The notes: generated by a model not told the origin, from the sequence alone. Shown: positions 1 to 8,646, counted from the stretch's first letter. The stretch: DNA of 64,000 nucleotides from Psychroflexus salarius (GCF_900129035.1 NZ_FQTW01000006.1:112237-176236), one strand, 5' to 3'. Numbers and translations are program-made.

Positions 1-914
1 AGTATGGCATTAGCGTCATCTTTTTTGATGGTCGTGGCGGTCCGCCAGCACGTGGTGGTGGTAAAACTCATCAATTTTATGCCTCACAAGGTCCTGATAT
101 CGAAAATAAAAACATACAATTAACCATTCAAGGACAAACCATTACTAGCGTATTTGGTACGCATGAACAAGCCTCTTATAACTTTGAGCAACTCTTATTG
201 TCGGGCATTAAATCTAACCAAAGTAAAGCCTTAAGTGATAGACTTAAAACTGTGATGGGCGACTTGTCAGACCTCAGCTATCAAAAATACCTTGACTTAA
301 AAAACCACGAATTATTTACGGGCTACTTAGAAAACATGACGCCTTTAAAACAATATGGCGCTACTAACATTGGAAGCCGGCCAACGAAGCGAAAACCAAG
401 TGCTCAACTAGAATTAAAAGATTTAAGAGCTATACCGTTTGTCGGTTCTTGGAGTATGATTAGACAAAATATTCCAGGGTATTATGGCTTAGGCACTGCC
501 TTAGAACACTATAAAGACCAATTTGAAATGGTTGAAGAATTATACCAAGCATCTGATTTTTTCAAATCATTAGTGCATAATAGCATCATGTCTATGAAAA
601 AAACCTATTTCCCACTCACGGCTTACATGGCTGAACATTCTACTTATGGTGTGTTTTGGAAAGATTTACGAGAAGAATATCTACTGACTAAAAAATGGGT
701 GCTTCAACTGACAAAACAAAATGAATTGATGGAAAATGAACCGAGGGCAAGACAGTCTATAAGTGCACGAGAAAAAATTATTTTACCTTTACTCAGCATT
801 CAGCAACACGCCTTAATTCAAATGCAGAAAAAGGATGCCGACTTTGATACTTATGAAAAATTAGTCATACGCTGTTTATTTGGTAACATTAACGCTAGCC
901 GTAACTCAGCTTAA
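1..914 (+). CDS. ppc: Phosphoenolpyruvate carboxylase, C-terminal part (5' end outside window)
   Basis: The frame is open from base 3, so the gene starts before the window. PEP carboxylase adds bicarbonate to phosphoenolpyruvate to make oxaloacetate, an anaplerotic reaction in the cytoplasm. Bases 21-41 encode FFDGRGG and the next codons PPARGGGKTHQ, the glycine-rich catalytic region of the family. Further on come GSRPTKRK and FVGSWSMIRQNIPGYYGLG, close to the usual C-terminal GTRP and FSWTQ.R...WFG-type segments. The P-P-A-R variant after GRGG differs from the E. coli type and is, from memory, common in Flavobacteriia. The family's usual length is 850-900 aa, so roughly two thirds is missing here because of the window edge. 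A TTG at 198 is an internal codon, not the start. Confidence 0.93.
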   Translation, partial: YGISVIFFDGRGGPPARGGGKTHQFYASQGPDIENKNIQLTIQGQTITSVFGTHEQASYNFEQLLLSGIKSNQSKALSDRLKTVMGDLSDLSYQKYLDLKNHELFTGYLENMTPLKQYGATNIGSRPTKRKPSAQLELKDLRAIPFVGSWSMIRQNIPGYYGLGTALEHYKDQFEMVEELYQASDFFKSLVHNSIMSMKKTYFPLTAYMAEHSTYGVFWKDLREEYLLTKKWVLQLTKQNELMENEPRARQSISAREKIILPLLSIQQHALIQMQKKDADFDTYEKLVIRCLFGNINASRNSA

Positions 915-1041
915 ATGAGTATATTTTTAAATAATAAACGAGGATGAACAGTTTGTGTTCATCCTCGTATTAATTCATAGCTTCAATTAGGTTGATCAAT
1001 ACCTAAGTCATTAGTCATTTTAAGCTTCTTTTATAAAATAA

Positions 1042-1077
1042 TTGACCGCTACAGGCTCGCAAAATCTATTATATTTG
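1042..1077 (+). promoter_or_regulatory. Probable Bacteroidota-type promoter of mfd
   Basis: TATATTTG (1070-1077) matches the -7 consensus TAnnTTTG. A TTGAC lies upstream at 1042-1046, slightly farther than the usual 19-21 bases. The -7 box ends only six bases before the mfd ATG at 1084, so the transcript would have almost no leader. Confidence 0.5.
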
Positions 1078-1083
1078 CAAGCC

Positions 1084-4000
1084 ATGAGCAAGACCAATAT
1101 TAGTACAGCCCTAGCCGATTCAGCTAATTTCAAGCAATTAATAAATGCGCTTCAAGCTGAAGAAAAAGGCGTCGCACCAAAATTTAAACTTGACCATTTA
1201 GTGGGCTCGGCGGTTTCTTTTTACGTGGCCGAATGTTTCAAAAAACTCGACCAACCATTTTTACTGATTTTTGATGACAAAGAAGAAGCGGCTTATCATT
1301 TAAATGATTTAGAACAATTGCTCGGTGATGAACAAGTATTATTTTATCCTGGTTCTTATCGCCGACCATACCAAATTGAAGAAACCGACAACGCTAATGT
1401 TCTGCTCAGAGCTGAAGTTTTAAACCGCATTAATTCGCGTAAAAAACCATCAGTTATCGTGACTTATCCTGAAGCGCTATTTGAGCAAGTGGTCACTAAA
1501 GCTGAACTCAACAAAAGTATTTTAAAACTAAAACTAGAAGACCAATTATCAATCGACTTTGTGAATGAAGTCTTGTTTGAATACAAATTTAAGCGTGTTG
1601 ATTTTGTAACTGAACCTGGCGAATTTTCGGTGCGTGGCGGTATTATTGATGTGTTTTCATTTAGCCATGATGAGCCTTACCGCATCGAGTTTTTTGGAGA
1701 TGAAGTTGAAAGTATTCGCAGTTTTGATATCGAAACCCAACTCTCGACAGAGCGACACAAAAAAGTGTCGATTATGCCGAATGTTGAAAATAAAGCCCTA
1801 GATGAAAAACGCCAGAGCTTTATTGAGTATATTTCAAACCACAGCTTAATCATTCTTAAATCGCCTGACTTACTCGCCAAGCAACTAGACCTTTTGTTTG
1901 AAAAAGCGCAAACGGCCTTCGAACAATTAAGTAAACAAGTGAAGCATGCCCAACCTGCCGAATTGTTTTGTAATGCTGAACTCATCATGCAGCAGCTTGA
2001 GGCTTACCGCTTAATTCAGCTTAACGGTCAGGCTTATTTTCCAGCAACGACACATTTAAATTTTGACACGAAACCGCAGCCAGCCTTTAATAAAAAATTC
2101 GATTTACTGGTTGAAAACCTTAAAGAATACAACAACGCAGGCTTTACCAACTATATCTGCTGCGCTACCGAACAGCAAGCCAAACGCTTTAAAGATATTT
2201 TAAGCGAAATTGACGATAACTTAAGTTACCAAACTTCAGTTTTACCGCTACACCAAGGTTTTGTTGATGTTAATGCCAAAATTTTATGTTATACCGATCA
2301 TCAAGTCTTTGATCGCTATCATAAATTCCACCTTAAAAATGGTTATGCCAAAAAGCAAGCCATTACGCTAAAAGAACTTACCAGCTTAGAAGTAGGCGAT
2401 TATGTCACGCATATTGATCATGGCATCGGGCAGTTTGGTGGCTTGCAAAAAATTGATGTTGAAGGCCAGCAGCAAGAAGCCATTAAATTGGTGTATGGCG
2501 ATCGCGATGTGTTGTATTTAAGCATACATTCCTTACATAAAATCTCTAAATACAACGGCAAAGACGGCAAAGCACCTAAAATTTATAAATTAGGAAGCAA
2601 AGCCTGGAAAAGCCTAAAGAAAAAAACCAAAACTAAGGTTAAGCAAATTGCCTTTGATTTAATAAAGCTATACGCCAAGCGTAAATTAGACCAAGGTTAT
2701 CAATATGCGCCAGACTCATATTTACAGCACGAGCTTGAAGCTTCATTTATTTATGAAGACACACCCGACCAAGGTGCGGCAACTGAAGCGGTAAAAGCCG
2801 ATATGGAAAGCCAACAACCGATGGACCGATTGGTATGCGGAGATGTGGGCTTCGGTAAAACTGAAGTCGCCATAAGAGCAGCTTTTAAAGCGGTTGATAA
2901 TGGCAAACAAGTCGCGGTTTTAGTGCCAACCACGATTTTAGCTTTTCAACACCATAAAACCTTTTCTGAGCGCTTAAAAGATTTTCCCGTTACGGTTGAT
3001 TACCTCAACCGTTTTAGAACCGCTAAAGAACGCCGCCAAGTTTTAGAAGAACTAGAAGCTGGAAAAATTGATATCGTGATCGGTACGCATCAATTGGTTA
3101 ATAAAAATGTTAAATTTAAAGATTTAGGCTTATTGATTATTGATGAAGAACAAAAGTTTGGCGTCTCTGTTAAAGACAAACTTAAAACCATTAAAGCTAA
3201 TGTAGATACTTTAACCTTAACCGCTACACCTATTCCGCGGACGCTTCAATTTAGTTTAATGGCCGCTAGAGATTTATCGACTATTAAAACACCACCACCT
3301 AATCGCTACCCGATTGAAACCCATGTAATTCGCTTTACAGAAGACCAAATACGGGATGCGGTAGCTTATGAAATTCAACGTGGCGGTCAAGTGTTTTTTA
3401 TCAATAACCGCATCGAAAATATTAAAGAAGTCGCTGGGATGATTCAACGACTTGTACCTGATGCCAAAATTGGTGTCGGGCATGGCCAAATGGATGGTAA
3501 AAAACTCGAAAAACTCATGCTGGCGTTTATGAATAATGAGTTTGATGTATTGGTCTCTACCACTATCATAGAAAGCGGTTTAGACGTGACCAATGCCAAC
3601 ACCATTTTAATCAATGATGCGCATAATTTTGGAATTTCAGACCTGCACCAGATGCGTGGTCGTGTAGGCCGAAGTAATAAAAAGGCCTTTTGTTACTTAA
3701 TTACGCCACCAACAAGCTTAATGACGCCAGATGCCCGTAAACGCATTACTGCTTTAGAACAATTTTCAGAATTGGGTAGCGGCTTTAATATTGCCATGAA
3801 AGATTTAGAAATTCGTGGTGCTGGCGATTTATTAGGTGGTGAACAAAGTGGCTTTATTGCAGATATTGGCTTTGATACCTACCAGAAAATCTTAAATGAA
3901 GCCATTGAAGAATTGAAAGAAAACGAGTTTAAAGAGGTGTATGAAGATGAAGCAAATGAAGTTGACCGCGTATTTGTAAAAGATGCCCAAATAGATACTG

Positions 4001-4461
4001 ATTTTGAAATTTTGTTTCCTGACGATTACATCAATAGCGTTAAAGAACGCTTAAGCCTTTACACCAAGCTTAATAAAATTACAACTGAAGCCGACTTACA
4101 AGCTTTTGAAGCCGAACTTACCGACCGTTTTGGTGCGCTTCCAGTACCAACCCAAGATTTACTCGATTCGGTAAGATTAAAATGGATTGCTGCTAGTATG
4201 GGCTTAGAAAAGTTAATTTTAAAACAAAACCAGTTAATCGGGTATTTTATCGCCGACCAACAATCGCCTTTTTACCAAACCTCACGCTTTAGAGAAGTCT
4301 TACAGCATGTGCAAACGCATCCTCAACAATTTGTCTTAAAGGAAAAAGAAACCCGACAAGGTTTACGTTTATTACTCAAAAGCAAAGGGATGGACAGTAT
4401 TAAAAAAGTGTACGAACTTTTACAGGTTTTTGAAACTGATTCCGCTACGCTTAAGGCATAA
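1084..4461 (+). CDS. mfd: Transcription-repair coupling factor Mfd
   Basis: This 1125-aa protein is a superfamily 2 DNA translocase. It removes RNA polymerase stalled at lesions and recruits UvrA. In order it shows a UvrB-like N-terminal region, a CarD-like RNA polymerase interaction domain (EVGDYVTHIDHGIGQFGG), the helicase core and the C-terminal regulatory domain. The core has Walker A GDVGFGKT at residues 586-593, the DEEQ box at 687-690, TATPIPRT, and QMRGRVGRS (motif VI). I chose ATG 1084 over the in-frame TTG at 1042 because a TAnnTTTG box lies between them and the TTG would extend the protein upstream of the promoter. Length is normal for the family. The gene is monocistronic and ends at a strong convergent terminator. 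Confidence 0.96.
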   Translation: MSKTNISTALADSANFKQLINALQAEEKGVAPKFKLDHLVGSAVSFYVAECFKKLDQPFLLIFDDKEEAAYHLNDLEQLLGDEQVLFYPGSYRRPYQIEETDNANVLLRAEVLNRINSRKKPSVIVTYPEALFEQVVTKAELNKSILKLKLEDQLSIDFVNEVLFEYKFKRVDFVTEPGEFSVRGGIIDVFSFSHDEPYRIEFFGDEVESIRSFDIETQLSTERHKKVSIMPNVENKALDEKRQSFIEYISNHSLIILKSPDLLAKQLDLLFEKAQTAFEQLSKQVKHAQPAELFCNAELIMQQLEAYRLIQLNGQAYFPATTHLNFDTKPQPAFNKKFDLLVENLKEYNNAGFTNYICCATEQQAKRFKDILSEIDDNLSYQTSVLPLHQGFVDVNAKILCYTDHQVFDRYHKFHLKNGYAKKQAITLKELTSLEVGDYVTHIDHGIGQFGGLQKIDVEGQQQEAIKLVYGDRDVLYLSIHSLHKISKYNGKDGKAPKIYKLGSKAWKSLKKKTKTKVKQIAFDLIKLYAKRKLDQGYQYAPDSYLQHELEASFIYEDTPDQGAATEAVKADMESQQPMDRLVCGDVGFGKTEVAIRAAFKAVDNGKQVAVLVPTTILAFQHHKTFSERLKDFPVTVDYLNRFRTAKERRQVLEELEAGKIDIVIGTHQLVNKNVKFKDLGLLIIDEEQKFGVSVKDKLKTIKANVDTLTLTATPIPRTLQFSLMAARDLSTIKTPPPNRYPIETHVIRFTEDQIRDAVAYEIQRGGQVFFINNRIENIKEVAGMIQRLVPDAKIGVGHGQMDGKKLEKLMLAFMNNEFDVLVSTTIIESGLDVTNANTILINDAHNFGISDLHQMRGRVGRSNKKAFCYLITPPTSLMTPDARKRITALEQFSELGSGFNIAMKDLEIRGAGDLLGGEQSGFIADIGFDTYQKILNEAIEELKENEFKEVYEDEANEVDRVFVKDAQIDTDFEILFPDDYINSVKERLSLYTKLNKITTEADLQAFEAELTDRFGALPVPTQDLLDSVRLKWIAASMGLEKLILKQNQLIGYFIADQQSPFYQTSRFREVLQHVQTHPQQFVLKEKETRQGLRLLLKSKGMDSIKKVYELLQVFETDSATLKA

Positions 4462-4539
4462 ATGCTGAAACACCAAACACATGATTATAAATGTATTTAA
4501 TTTGAAAAGCAGCAATTTTCGTTTCTAAAACAGGATAAA

Positions 4540-4571
4540 AAAAGCTTTGTTTTTTAAAAAACAAAGCTTTT
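4540..4571. terminator. Bidirectional terminator between mfd and the SPFH gene
   Basis: A perfect 32-base palindrome: AAAAGCTTTGTTTTTT at 4540-4555 and its exact complement at 4556-4571. It lies between the 3' ends of two convergent genes. It gives a U-rich tail on both strands. Confidence 0.8.
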
Positions 4572-4588
4572 GATTTTAGATATAGGCT

Positions 4589-5395
4589 TTACTTATTTGA
4601 AGCCGGCGTAACGGTTTGATTATCATTAACCATAAGCGGCGTTTTACCATCGGTTATAATTACTTTGGCGTTGTTAGATTTAGATAATTCTCTAAAAGCT
4701 TCAATGGCTTTGATGCGTATAATGCCATTGGTTAATCCTTCTGCAATAATTAATTGGGCATCTCGTTCGCCTTTAGCATTAATAATTTTTCTTTGAGCTT
4801 CTAAGGTTTCTTGCTTCAGTACAAACTCCATTCGCATGGCATCTTGCTCGGCTTGCAGTTTACGTTCAATAGAACTCGCTAAGCCTGGTGGCAGCTGTAT
4901 TTGCTTCATTAATACCGCTATTAATTCAATTCCATCAGCTTGTTTTTCAAGATTAGTTCTCATCTTATTTAAAATTTCATCTTCTATCACGGCACGCATC
5001 CCTGAGTGCATATCTTTCGCAAAAAATTTAGCACATACATCTGAAGCAGCTGAACGGAATACACTGGTAATAACCGACTCATAATCTTGACCTAAGTTTT
5101 TAAGTACCGAGGCTACTTTGTTACCATCTAGACGATAAAGAATAGAAATTTCAGAATTAACACTTAAGCCTTCTTTACTAGGTAAGCTTAAAAAGAGTTT
5201 AATGTTTTTAGTTTGGGTAGACTCTTTAATCACCCGACTTGTGAGCGGATTAAAATAAACGGTTCCTTCAGTGTTGACCTCATCAGATAATTGACCTAAT
5301 TTTTGTTTAATCCCAACTTCTCCAGGCCTGATGACCGCACAACTGCTCGTTAGTACAACGGCTAATTCTGCTAAAAAAATGTGTTTTGTTTTCAT
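4589..5395 (-). CDS. Prohibitin-like SPFH/band 7 lipoprotein
   Basis: 268 aa. An N-terminal signal with lipobox LTSSC (Cys19) predicts a lipoprotein. This is followed by an SPFH/PHB domain (from VIRPGEVGIKQKLGQL, with NPLTSRVIKESTQTKNI), as in prohibitins and HflC/HflK relatives that form membrane-bound rings. The C-terminal third (EQDAMRMEFVLKQETLEAQRK... AKGERDAQ.I.AEG) is the helical, coiled-coil segment typical of the family. A lipid anchor instead of a TM helix is the variant seen in many Bacteroidota. The exact role, perhaps a protease scaffold or membrane microdomain protein, is inference. The gene stands alone on the minus strand. Confidence 0.8.
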   Translation of the reverse strand: MKTKHIFLAELAVVLTSSCAVIRPGEVGIKQKLGQLSDEVNTEGTVYFNPLTSRVIKESTQTKNIKLFLSLPSKEGLSVNSEISILYRLDGNKVASVLKNLGQDYESVITSVFRSAASDVCAKFFAKDMHSGMRAVIEDEILNKMRTNLEKQADGIELIAVLMKQIQLPPGLASSIERKLQAEQDAMRMEFVLKQETLEAQRKIINAKGERDAQLIIAEGLTNGIIRIKAIEAFRELSKSNNAKVIITDGKTPLMVNDNQTVTPASNK

Positions 5396-5736
5396 GATCT
5401 AATTTTTTTAGCTAAAAATAAACCAGAAACACAGTTGCTAATTTCTGATTTACAAATAGTTAACTATTAATAATTTAAATATAGTTTATAAGTATTTTTT
5501 TGGGATGAGGAATAAGTAAACTTTTAAAACAAGTTTTTCTTGTAACTGAAGGCTTAGCCTTAACCGATGTATCATTGAGATTGTAATGATGATGTGATGA
5601 TATATGCTAGCTTCAAAAGTCTGAGCTAATTTGAGTACAGTTGAGTTACAAAAACGTTTTCTCAAAAAAACAAGCACAAACCTAGGAAAAGCCCTTGTAA
5701 TCACTTATTTTGCTAAGACTTTTAAATAGCCTTCAA
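5396..5736. other. Intergenic, no supported gene
   Basis: AT-rich spacer between the divergent SPFH and PPK2 genes, which should hold both promoters. No perfect TAnnTTTG box with a matching -33 was found. A 72-codon minus-strand reading frame here has no recognisable content. Confidence 0.5.
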
Positions 5737-6606
5737 ATGCAACTTGAACCCTTTATAGCCAATTCAGATTTAAAGCTTGACCAATATCCTACGCTACCCG
5801 AGCAGCAAATACGTAAAAAAACACTCAAAAAGCAATTGCGGAAAGAACGCCGACAACTTGGTGAGATGCAAAATACACTGTATGCGCATGGCAAATATTC
5901 GGTCTTAGTTTGTATTCAAGGTATGGATACGTCTGGAAAAGACAGCTTAATTAGAGAGGTGTTTAAAGATTTTAATGTGCGCGGTGTGGTGTCTCATAGC
6001 TTTAAAAAACCTTCAAGCCAAGAACTTCAGCATGACTTTTTATGGCGACACTATAAAGCCTTGCCTGCGCGCGGTAAATATGCGGTGTTTAACCGTTCGC
6101 ATTACGAAAATGTTTTAATTTCAAGGGTAAAACCCCAAATTGTACTACATGAAAACTTACCACATATTAACAGCTTAGGCGATATAACACCAGATTTTTG
6201 GGAAACGCGTTTACAACAAATCAATCATTTTGAGCAAAACATTCATCAAAATGGCTGTATTATCTTTAAGTTTTTTCTGCACATCTCTAAAGATGAGCAA
6301 AAACACCGACTGCTCAGACGCCTCAACAATCCGAATAAACAATGGAAGTTTTCGCCAGAAGACTTAAAAGACCGCGCGCTATGGGACGATTATATCAGCT
6401 GTTATGAAGAAGCCATATCGGCCACCTCAACACCACATGCGCCTTGGTATATCATTCCTTCAGACTCTAAGCATCATGCGCGCTTACTCGTGGCTCAAAT
6501 TATCAAAGCAAAGATGCAAACCTATACTGATATTAAAAACCCGCGTTTACCGCAAGAGCTTCAGCAGCAGATTGATCATTACAAAGCCGAGTTGCATCAA
6601 TCTTAA
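5737..6606 (+). CDS. PPK2-family polyphosphate:nucleotide phosphotransferase
   Basis: 289 aa from ATG 5737; an in-frame TTG at 5710 would add nine residues. PPK2 enzymes transfer phosphate between polyphosphate and nucleoside mono- or diphosphates in the cytoplasm. Walker A GMDTSGKDS is at residues 62-70, with the Walker B-side segment FNRSHYENVL at about 118-127. The lysine- and arginine-rich lid (KDEQKHRLLRRLNNPNKQWKFSPED) and the WDDY and APWYIIPSDSK motifs follow, all hallmarks of short, single-domain PPK2. Whether it acts on AMP (class II) or ADP/GDP cannot be decided from the motifs read here. Monocistronic. Confidence 0.9.
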   Translation: MQLEPFIANSDLKLDQYPTLPEQQIRKKTLKKQLRKERRQLGEMQNTLYAHGKYSVLVCIQGMDTSGKDSLIREVFKDFNVRGVVSHSFKKPSSQELQHDFLWRHYKALPARGKYAVFNRSHYENVLISRVKPQIVLHENLPHINSLGDITPDFWETRLQQINHFEQNIHQNGCIIFKFFLHISKDEQKHRLLRRLNNPNKQWKFSPEDLKDRALWDDYISCYEEAISATSTPHAPWYIIPSDSKHHARLLVAQIIKAKMQTYTDIKNPRLPQELQQQIDHYKAELHQS

Positions 6607-6609
6607 GCA

Positions 6610-6645
6610 TTTGCCCTCTTATTGGTCAGGTTTAAACAGGGCAAA
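6610..6645. terminator. Weak bidirectional hairpin after PPK2 gene
   Basis: TTTGCCCT (6610-6617) and AGGGCAAA (6638-6645) form an inverted repeat around a 20-base loop between convergent genes. The long loop and missing U tract make termination uncertain. Confidence 0.35.
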
Positions 6646-6655
6646 ACCATTAACT

Positions 6656-6859
6656 TCAACTGGGTTGATCTTCATAAATAAAAATCGCTTCAATGTCCGT
6701 TTTAAACAATCGGGCCAGTTTAATGGCCAAGACTAAACTGGGGTCAAATTTTCCTTTTTCAATGGCATTAATGGTTTGTCGAGAAACTTCAACCGCTTTA
6801 GCCAATTGGTCTTGGGTGTAGTCGTGTTCAGCCCGTAAGACTTTCAATTTGTTTTTCAT
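6656..6859 (-). CDS. Small XRE-family DNA-binding regulator
   Basis: 67 aa, essentially one Cro/CI-type helix-turn-helix (TQDQLAKAVEVSRQTINAIEKGKFDPSL, about residues 15-42) with the C-terminal helix typical of the YozG-like single-domain group. Its ATG overlaps the stop of the upstream membrane protein gene (ATGA), so the two are translationally coupled. The repeats around the promoter of the pair at 7268-7335 are plausible operator sites for this protein, giving autoregulation; that link is inference. Confidence 0.85.
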   Translation of the reverse strand: MKNKLKVLRAEHDYTQDQLAKAVEVSRQTINAIEKGKFDPSLVLAIKLARLFKTDIEAIFIYEDQPS

Positions 6860-7248
6860 GCGTAGCGTTTTCTGTTAATGAGTAGCGCCAGCATATAAGT
6901 AATGCCAATAAAACCAACTAAAAAGCCAATTTCTGCATTAAAGCTAATGAGGTTGGTTTGGTCGAGTAACGAAAAGCTTAAGCCTACAATCACGCTTAAA
7001 CCTAAGGTAATGGCTAGGGCTTCTGTGTGTATTTTTCGCTGTAGCTCGTCCATGGCATTAAAATAACGGCGGTTAGCAATAATCATCATCACGCCATTCA
7101 CTAAATTAACCGCAATGGCTAAGGTGGTGAGAACTTGATGCTCGTCCCAAATAAATTTTGGACCAAAGGTCGCTAAAGCTAAGGTAGCCACCCAAGACCA
7201 GGTCCAGCCGGCTAATTTTAAAGTGTGTTGTTTTAAATTCTTCATCAT
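6856..7248 (-). CDS. Four-helix integral membrane protein paired with XRE regulator
   Basis: 130 aa with four hydrophobic segments at about residues 11-31, 36-56, 77-97 and 104-124, and a basic tail (NRKRYA). No catalytic motif is visible. It is the first gene of a two-gene unit with a small XRE regulator, an arrangement seen often in Bacteroidota and Firmicutes, where the membrane protein may sense or modulate the regulator. Function unknown. The start at ATG 7248 is followed by MKNLKQHTLK, a reasonable cytoplasmic N-terminus. Confidence 0.7.
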   Translation of the reverse strand: MMKNLKQHTLKLAGWTWSWVATLALATFGPKFIWDEHQVLTTLAIAVNLVNGVMMIIANRRYFNAMDELQRKIHTEALAITLGLSVIVGLSFSLLDQTNLISFNAEIGFLVGFIGITYMLALLINRKRYA

Positions 7249-7267
7249 CAGTTGAGATTAAATGTGT

Positions 7268-7335
7268 AAAAATGTAAATAAGACTTTACAAATATACAAT
7301 AAAACTTTACAATGTCAAGTTTATTTTACATTTTT
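7268..7335. repeat. Candidate operator: two direct repeats inside an inverted repeat
   Basis: ACTTTACAA occurs at 7283-7291 and again at 7304-7312, 21 bp apart (two helical turns), one copy over the -7 box and one inside the spacer. Outside them AAAAATGTAAATAA (7268-7282) faces TTATTTTACATTTTT (7321-7335), a near-perfect inverted repeat. The arrangement suits cooperative binding by the XRE protein of the operon. Confidence 0.5.
7289..7318 (-). promoter_or_regulatory. Promoter of the membrane protein/XRE operon
   Basis: Read on the minus strand: TTG (7316-7318), exactly 19 bases, then TATATTTG (7289-7296). This matches the Bacteroidota sigma-ABfr-type consensus at both elements. It lies about 40 bases upstream of the operon start. 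Confidence 0.75.
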
Positions 7336-7685
7336 ATAGAATTAAGGCTTTTTGTAAACCCTGTTTTAATACACTCTTAATACATTAGCTATACTTTAGC
7401 TATACTGAAGCCCTACTGAAGCTTTAAAAACAAATAGATTAAAGTTTAGGCTAAAAATAATTTATACCATTTTTGTTAAAATTTAAATTTTATTTTCTTG
7501 AAACACCCATTATAACAGAGATTTCGCGATTGTTAATAACTATTTGTCTATCATAAGCTAGTATACGTCAATAAGGCTTATTATAGTGAGCACACTTTTT
7601 ATAAGTGTAGATGGTAACAGGATGCTAGCTGACTGCTATTCTTTATCAACCAAGACCTTGCTAGCGGGCAAAATAATTTAATAAT
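7319..7685. other. Intergenic upstream of the HU-like gene
   Basis: No gene seen. It contains short direct repeats (TTAGCTATACT at about 7384 and 7395) and a pair of TGCTAGC / TTGCTAGC copies at about 7622 and 7658. These lie in the region where the HU-like gene promoter should be. Confidence 0.4.
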
Positions 7686-8075
7686 ATGGTTAATTTAAAA
7701 GTTAACAGCAGAAAGAACCCTCAGGACAATCAGGCGCCTGAGTTGTTTTACTTACGAGCTATTAAAAAAGGGCTTGTTGATTTTGAACGCCTGGCCTATT
7801 TAATTTCTAACCAGTCTACGGTGCGAGAGCCCGACTGTTTAGCGGTGTTGCGTGCTTTAGAGCATAATATGCTAGACCAGTTAGGCCAAGGTCATGTGGT
7901 GCAGTTAGGAAGTTTAGGTAATTTTCAAGTGGGTGTACGTTCTGAAGGCACAGCAACCGCCGAAGAACAAAGCCCTGCTAATGTACGCAGTGTGCATTTA
8001 AACTACCGCGCTGGTAAGCGCATAAAAAAAGCGCTTAAATCGCTAGATTATACTTTGATTACGACCCAAAGCTAG
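7686..8075 (+). CDS. HU-related histone-like DNA-binding protein
   Basis: 129 aa. It has the HU/IHF fold with an N-terminal extension and a QLGSLGNFQVGV segment matching the family's GFGTF.V region. A basic stretch YRAGKRIKKALKS sits near the C-terminus. This fits the Bacteroidota HU-related group of about 125-150 aa, which bind and bend DNA non-specifically and compact the nucleoid. It stands alone and is followed by a strong intrinsic terminator. It lies just left of the defence island. Confidence 0.85.
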   Translation: MVNLKVNSRKNPQDNQAPELFYLRAIKKGLVDFERLAYLISNQSTVREPDCLAVLRALEHNMLDQLGQGHVVQLGSLGNFQVGVRSEGTATAEEQSPANVRSVHLNYRAGKRIKKALKSLDYTLITTQS

Positions 8076-8106
8076 CAGTTTAAAGCACTTTTTTAAGTTT
8101 GTTATG

Positions 8107-8137
8107 GCCCGAAGATACACATCTTCGGGCTTTTTTT
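8107..8137 (+). terminator. Intrinsic terminator of HU-like gene
   Basis: GCCCGAAGAT (8107-8116), loop ACAC, ATCTTCGGGC (8121-8130), then seven T. A 10-bp perfect stem. Confidence 0.95.
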
Positions 8138-8185
8138 GTCATTTTTTTAAAAAAAATTTGTCTTGTTGTTGGCTTAAAACATAAC

Positions 8186-8262
8186 CTAAGTTTTTAAAAA
8201 CTTATGCTATGTTTGGCCAAACTTATGATAAGTCTACGAATACTTATGCTAAGTTTTTAGGT
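8186..8262. repeat. Three helically phased ACTTA-nnn-TAAGT dyads
   Basis: ACTTATG begins at 8200, 8221 and 8242, exactly 21 bp apart. Each is the left arm of a dyad: ACTTATGCTATGT, ACTTATGATAAGT and ACTTATGCTAAGT. A further CTAAGT at 8186-8191 extends the cluster. It lies between two convergent 3' ends at the left edge of the defence island, so it is not an obvious promoter operator. Confidence 0.6.
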
Positions 8263-8271
8263 TAGCGCCGC

Positions 8272-8604
8272 TTATTCATAAAAATGCCCTTGATGTGGAC
8301 ACTCATCGGGTTTTTTGTTTTGCCATTGCCAATTATCAATGTACTCTACCAAGTTAGGGTACTTTACACTGCTTTCGTCATTATCAAAATAAAGTTTAAT
8401 ACCGTCTTCCCTATCTGTTTGCCCATTCATTTCGGCTAACAATTCATAAAAATCTTTACCACCAAACATACCGTAACCGTTGTAATTTGACTCTTCCCAG
8501 ATATTGCCTTTATCGTCTAGCATAAAAACAGTAAAAGCGCTCCCAGAGTAGCAATTAGCAATACTTTTGTTTGTGTCTTGTGTCATCCAACTAAAAAATC
8601 CCAT
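8272..8604 (-). CDS. Conserved hypothetical protein of mobile elements (MGFFSWMTQDTNKSI type)
   Basis: 110 aa from ATG 8604. The longer frame to 8658 would read through a terminator hairpin, so the internal start is preferred. The N-terminus GFFSWMTQDTNKSIANCYSG and the GYGMFGGKDFYELLAEMNG block belong to a small soluble family I recall from phages and mobile elements of diverse bacteria; no function is known to me. It is transcribed away from the CI-like repressor, in the position of an accessory or early gene. A promoter with an embedded palindrome and a leader terminator lie upstream, suggesting tight control. Confidence 0.65.
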   Translation of the reverse strand: MGFFSWMTQDTNKSIANCYSGSAFTVFMLDDKGNIWEESNYNGYGMFGGKDFYELLAEMNGQTDREDGIKLYFDNDESSVKYPNLVEYIDNWQWQNKKPDECPHQGHFYE

Positions 8605-8619
8605 AATTTTATTATTTTT

Positions 8620-8646
8620 AAAAAATGAGAGACCTTTCGGTCCCTC
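8620..8646 (-). terminator. Leader terminator/attenuator 16 nt before the 8604 start
   Basis: Minus-strand RNA: GAGGGACC, GAAA tetraloop, GGUCUCUC (8646-8627), then AUUUUUU. An 8-bp stem with one G-U pair. It sits between the promoter at 8734-8765 and the start codon at 8604, so it could attenuate the gene. Confidence 0.6.

Noticed and set aside
5486..5704. 72-codon minus-strand frame upstream of the PPK2 gene
   Set aside because: No family pattern, odd composition, and it occupies the only space for the divergent promoters.
6404..6736. 110-codon plus-strand frame
   Set aside because: Out-of-frame overlap with the PPK2 3' end and antisense to the XRE gene; no recognisable protein.
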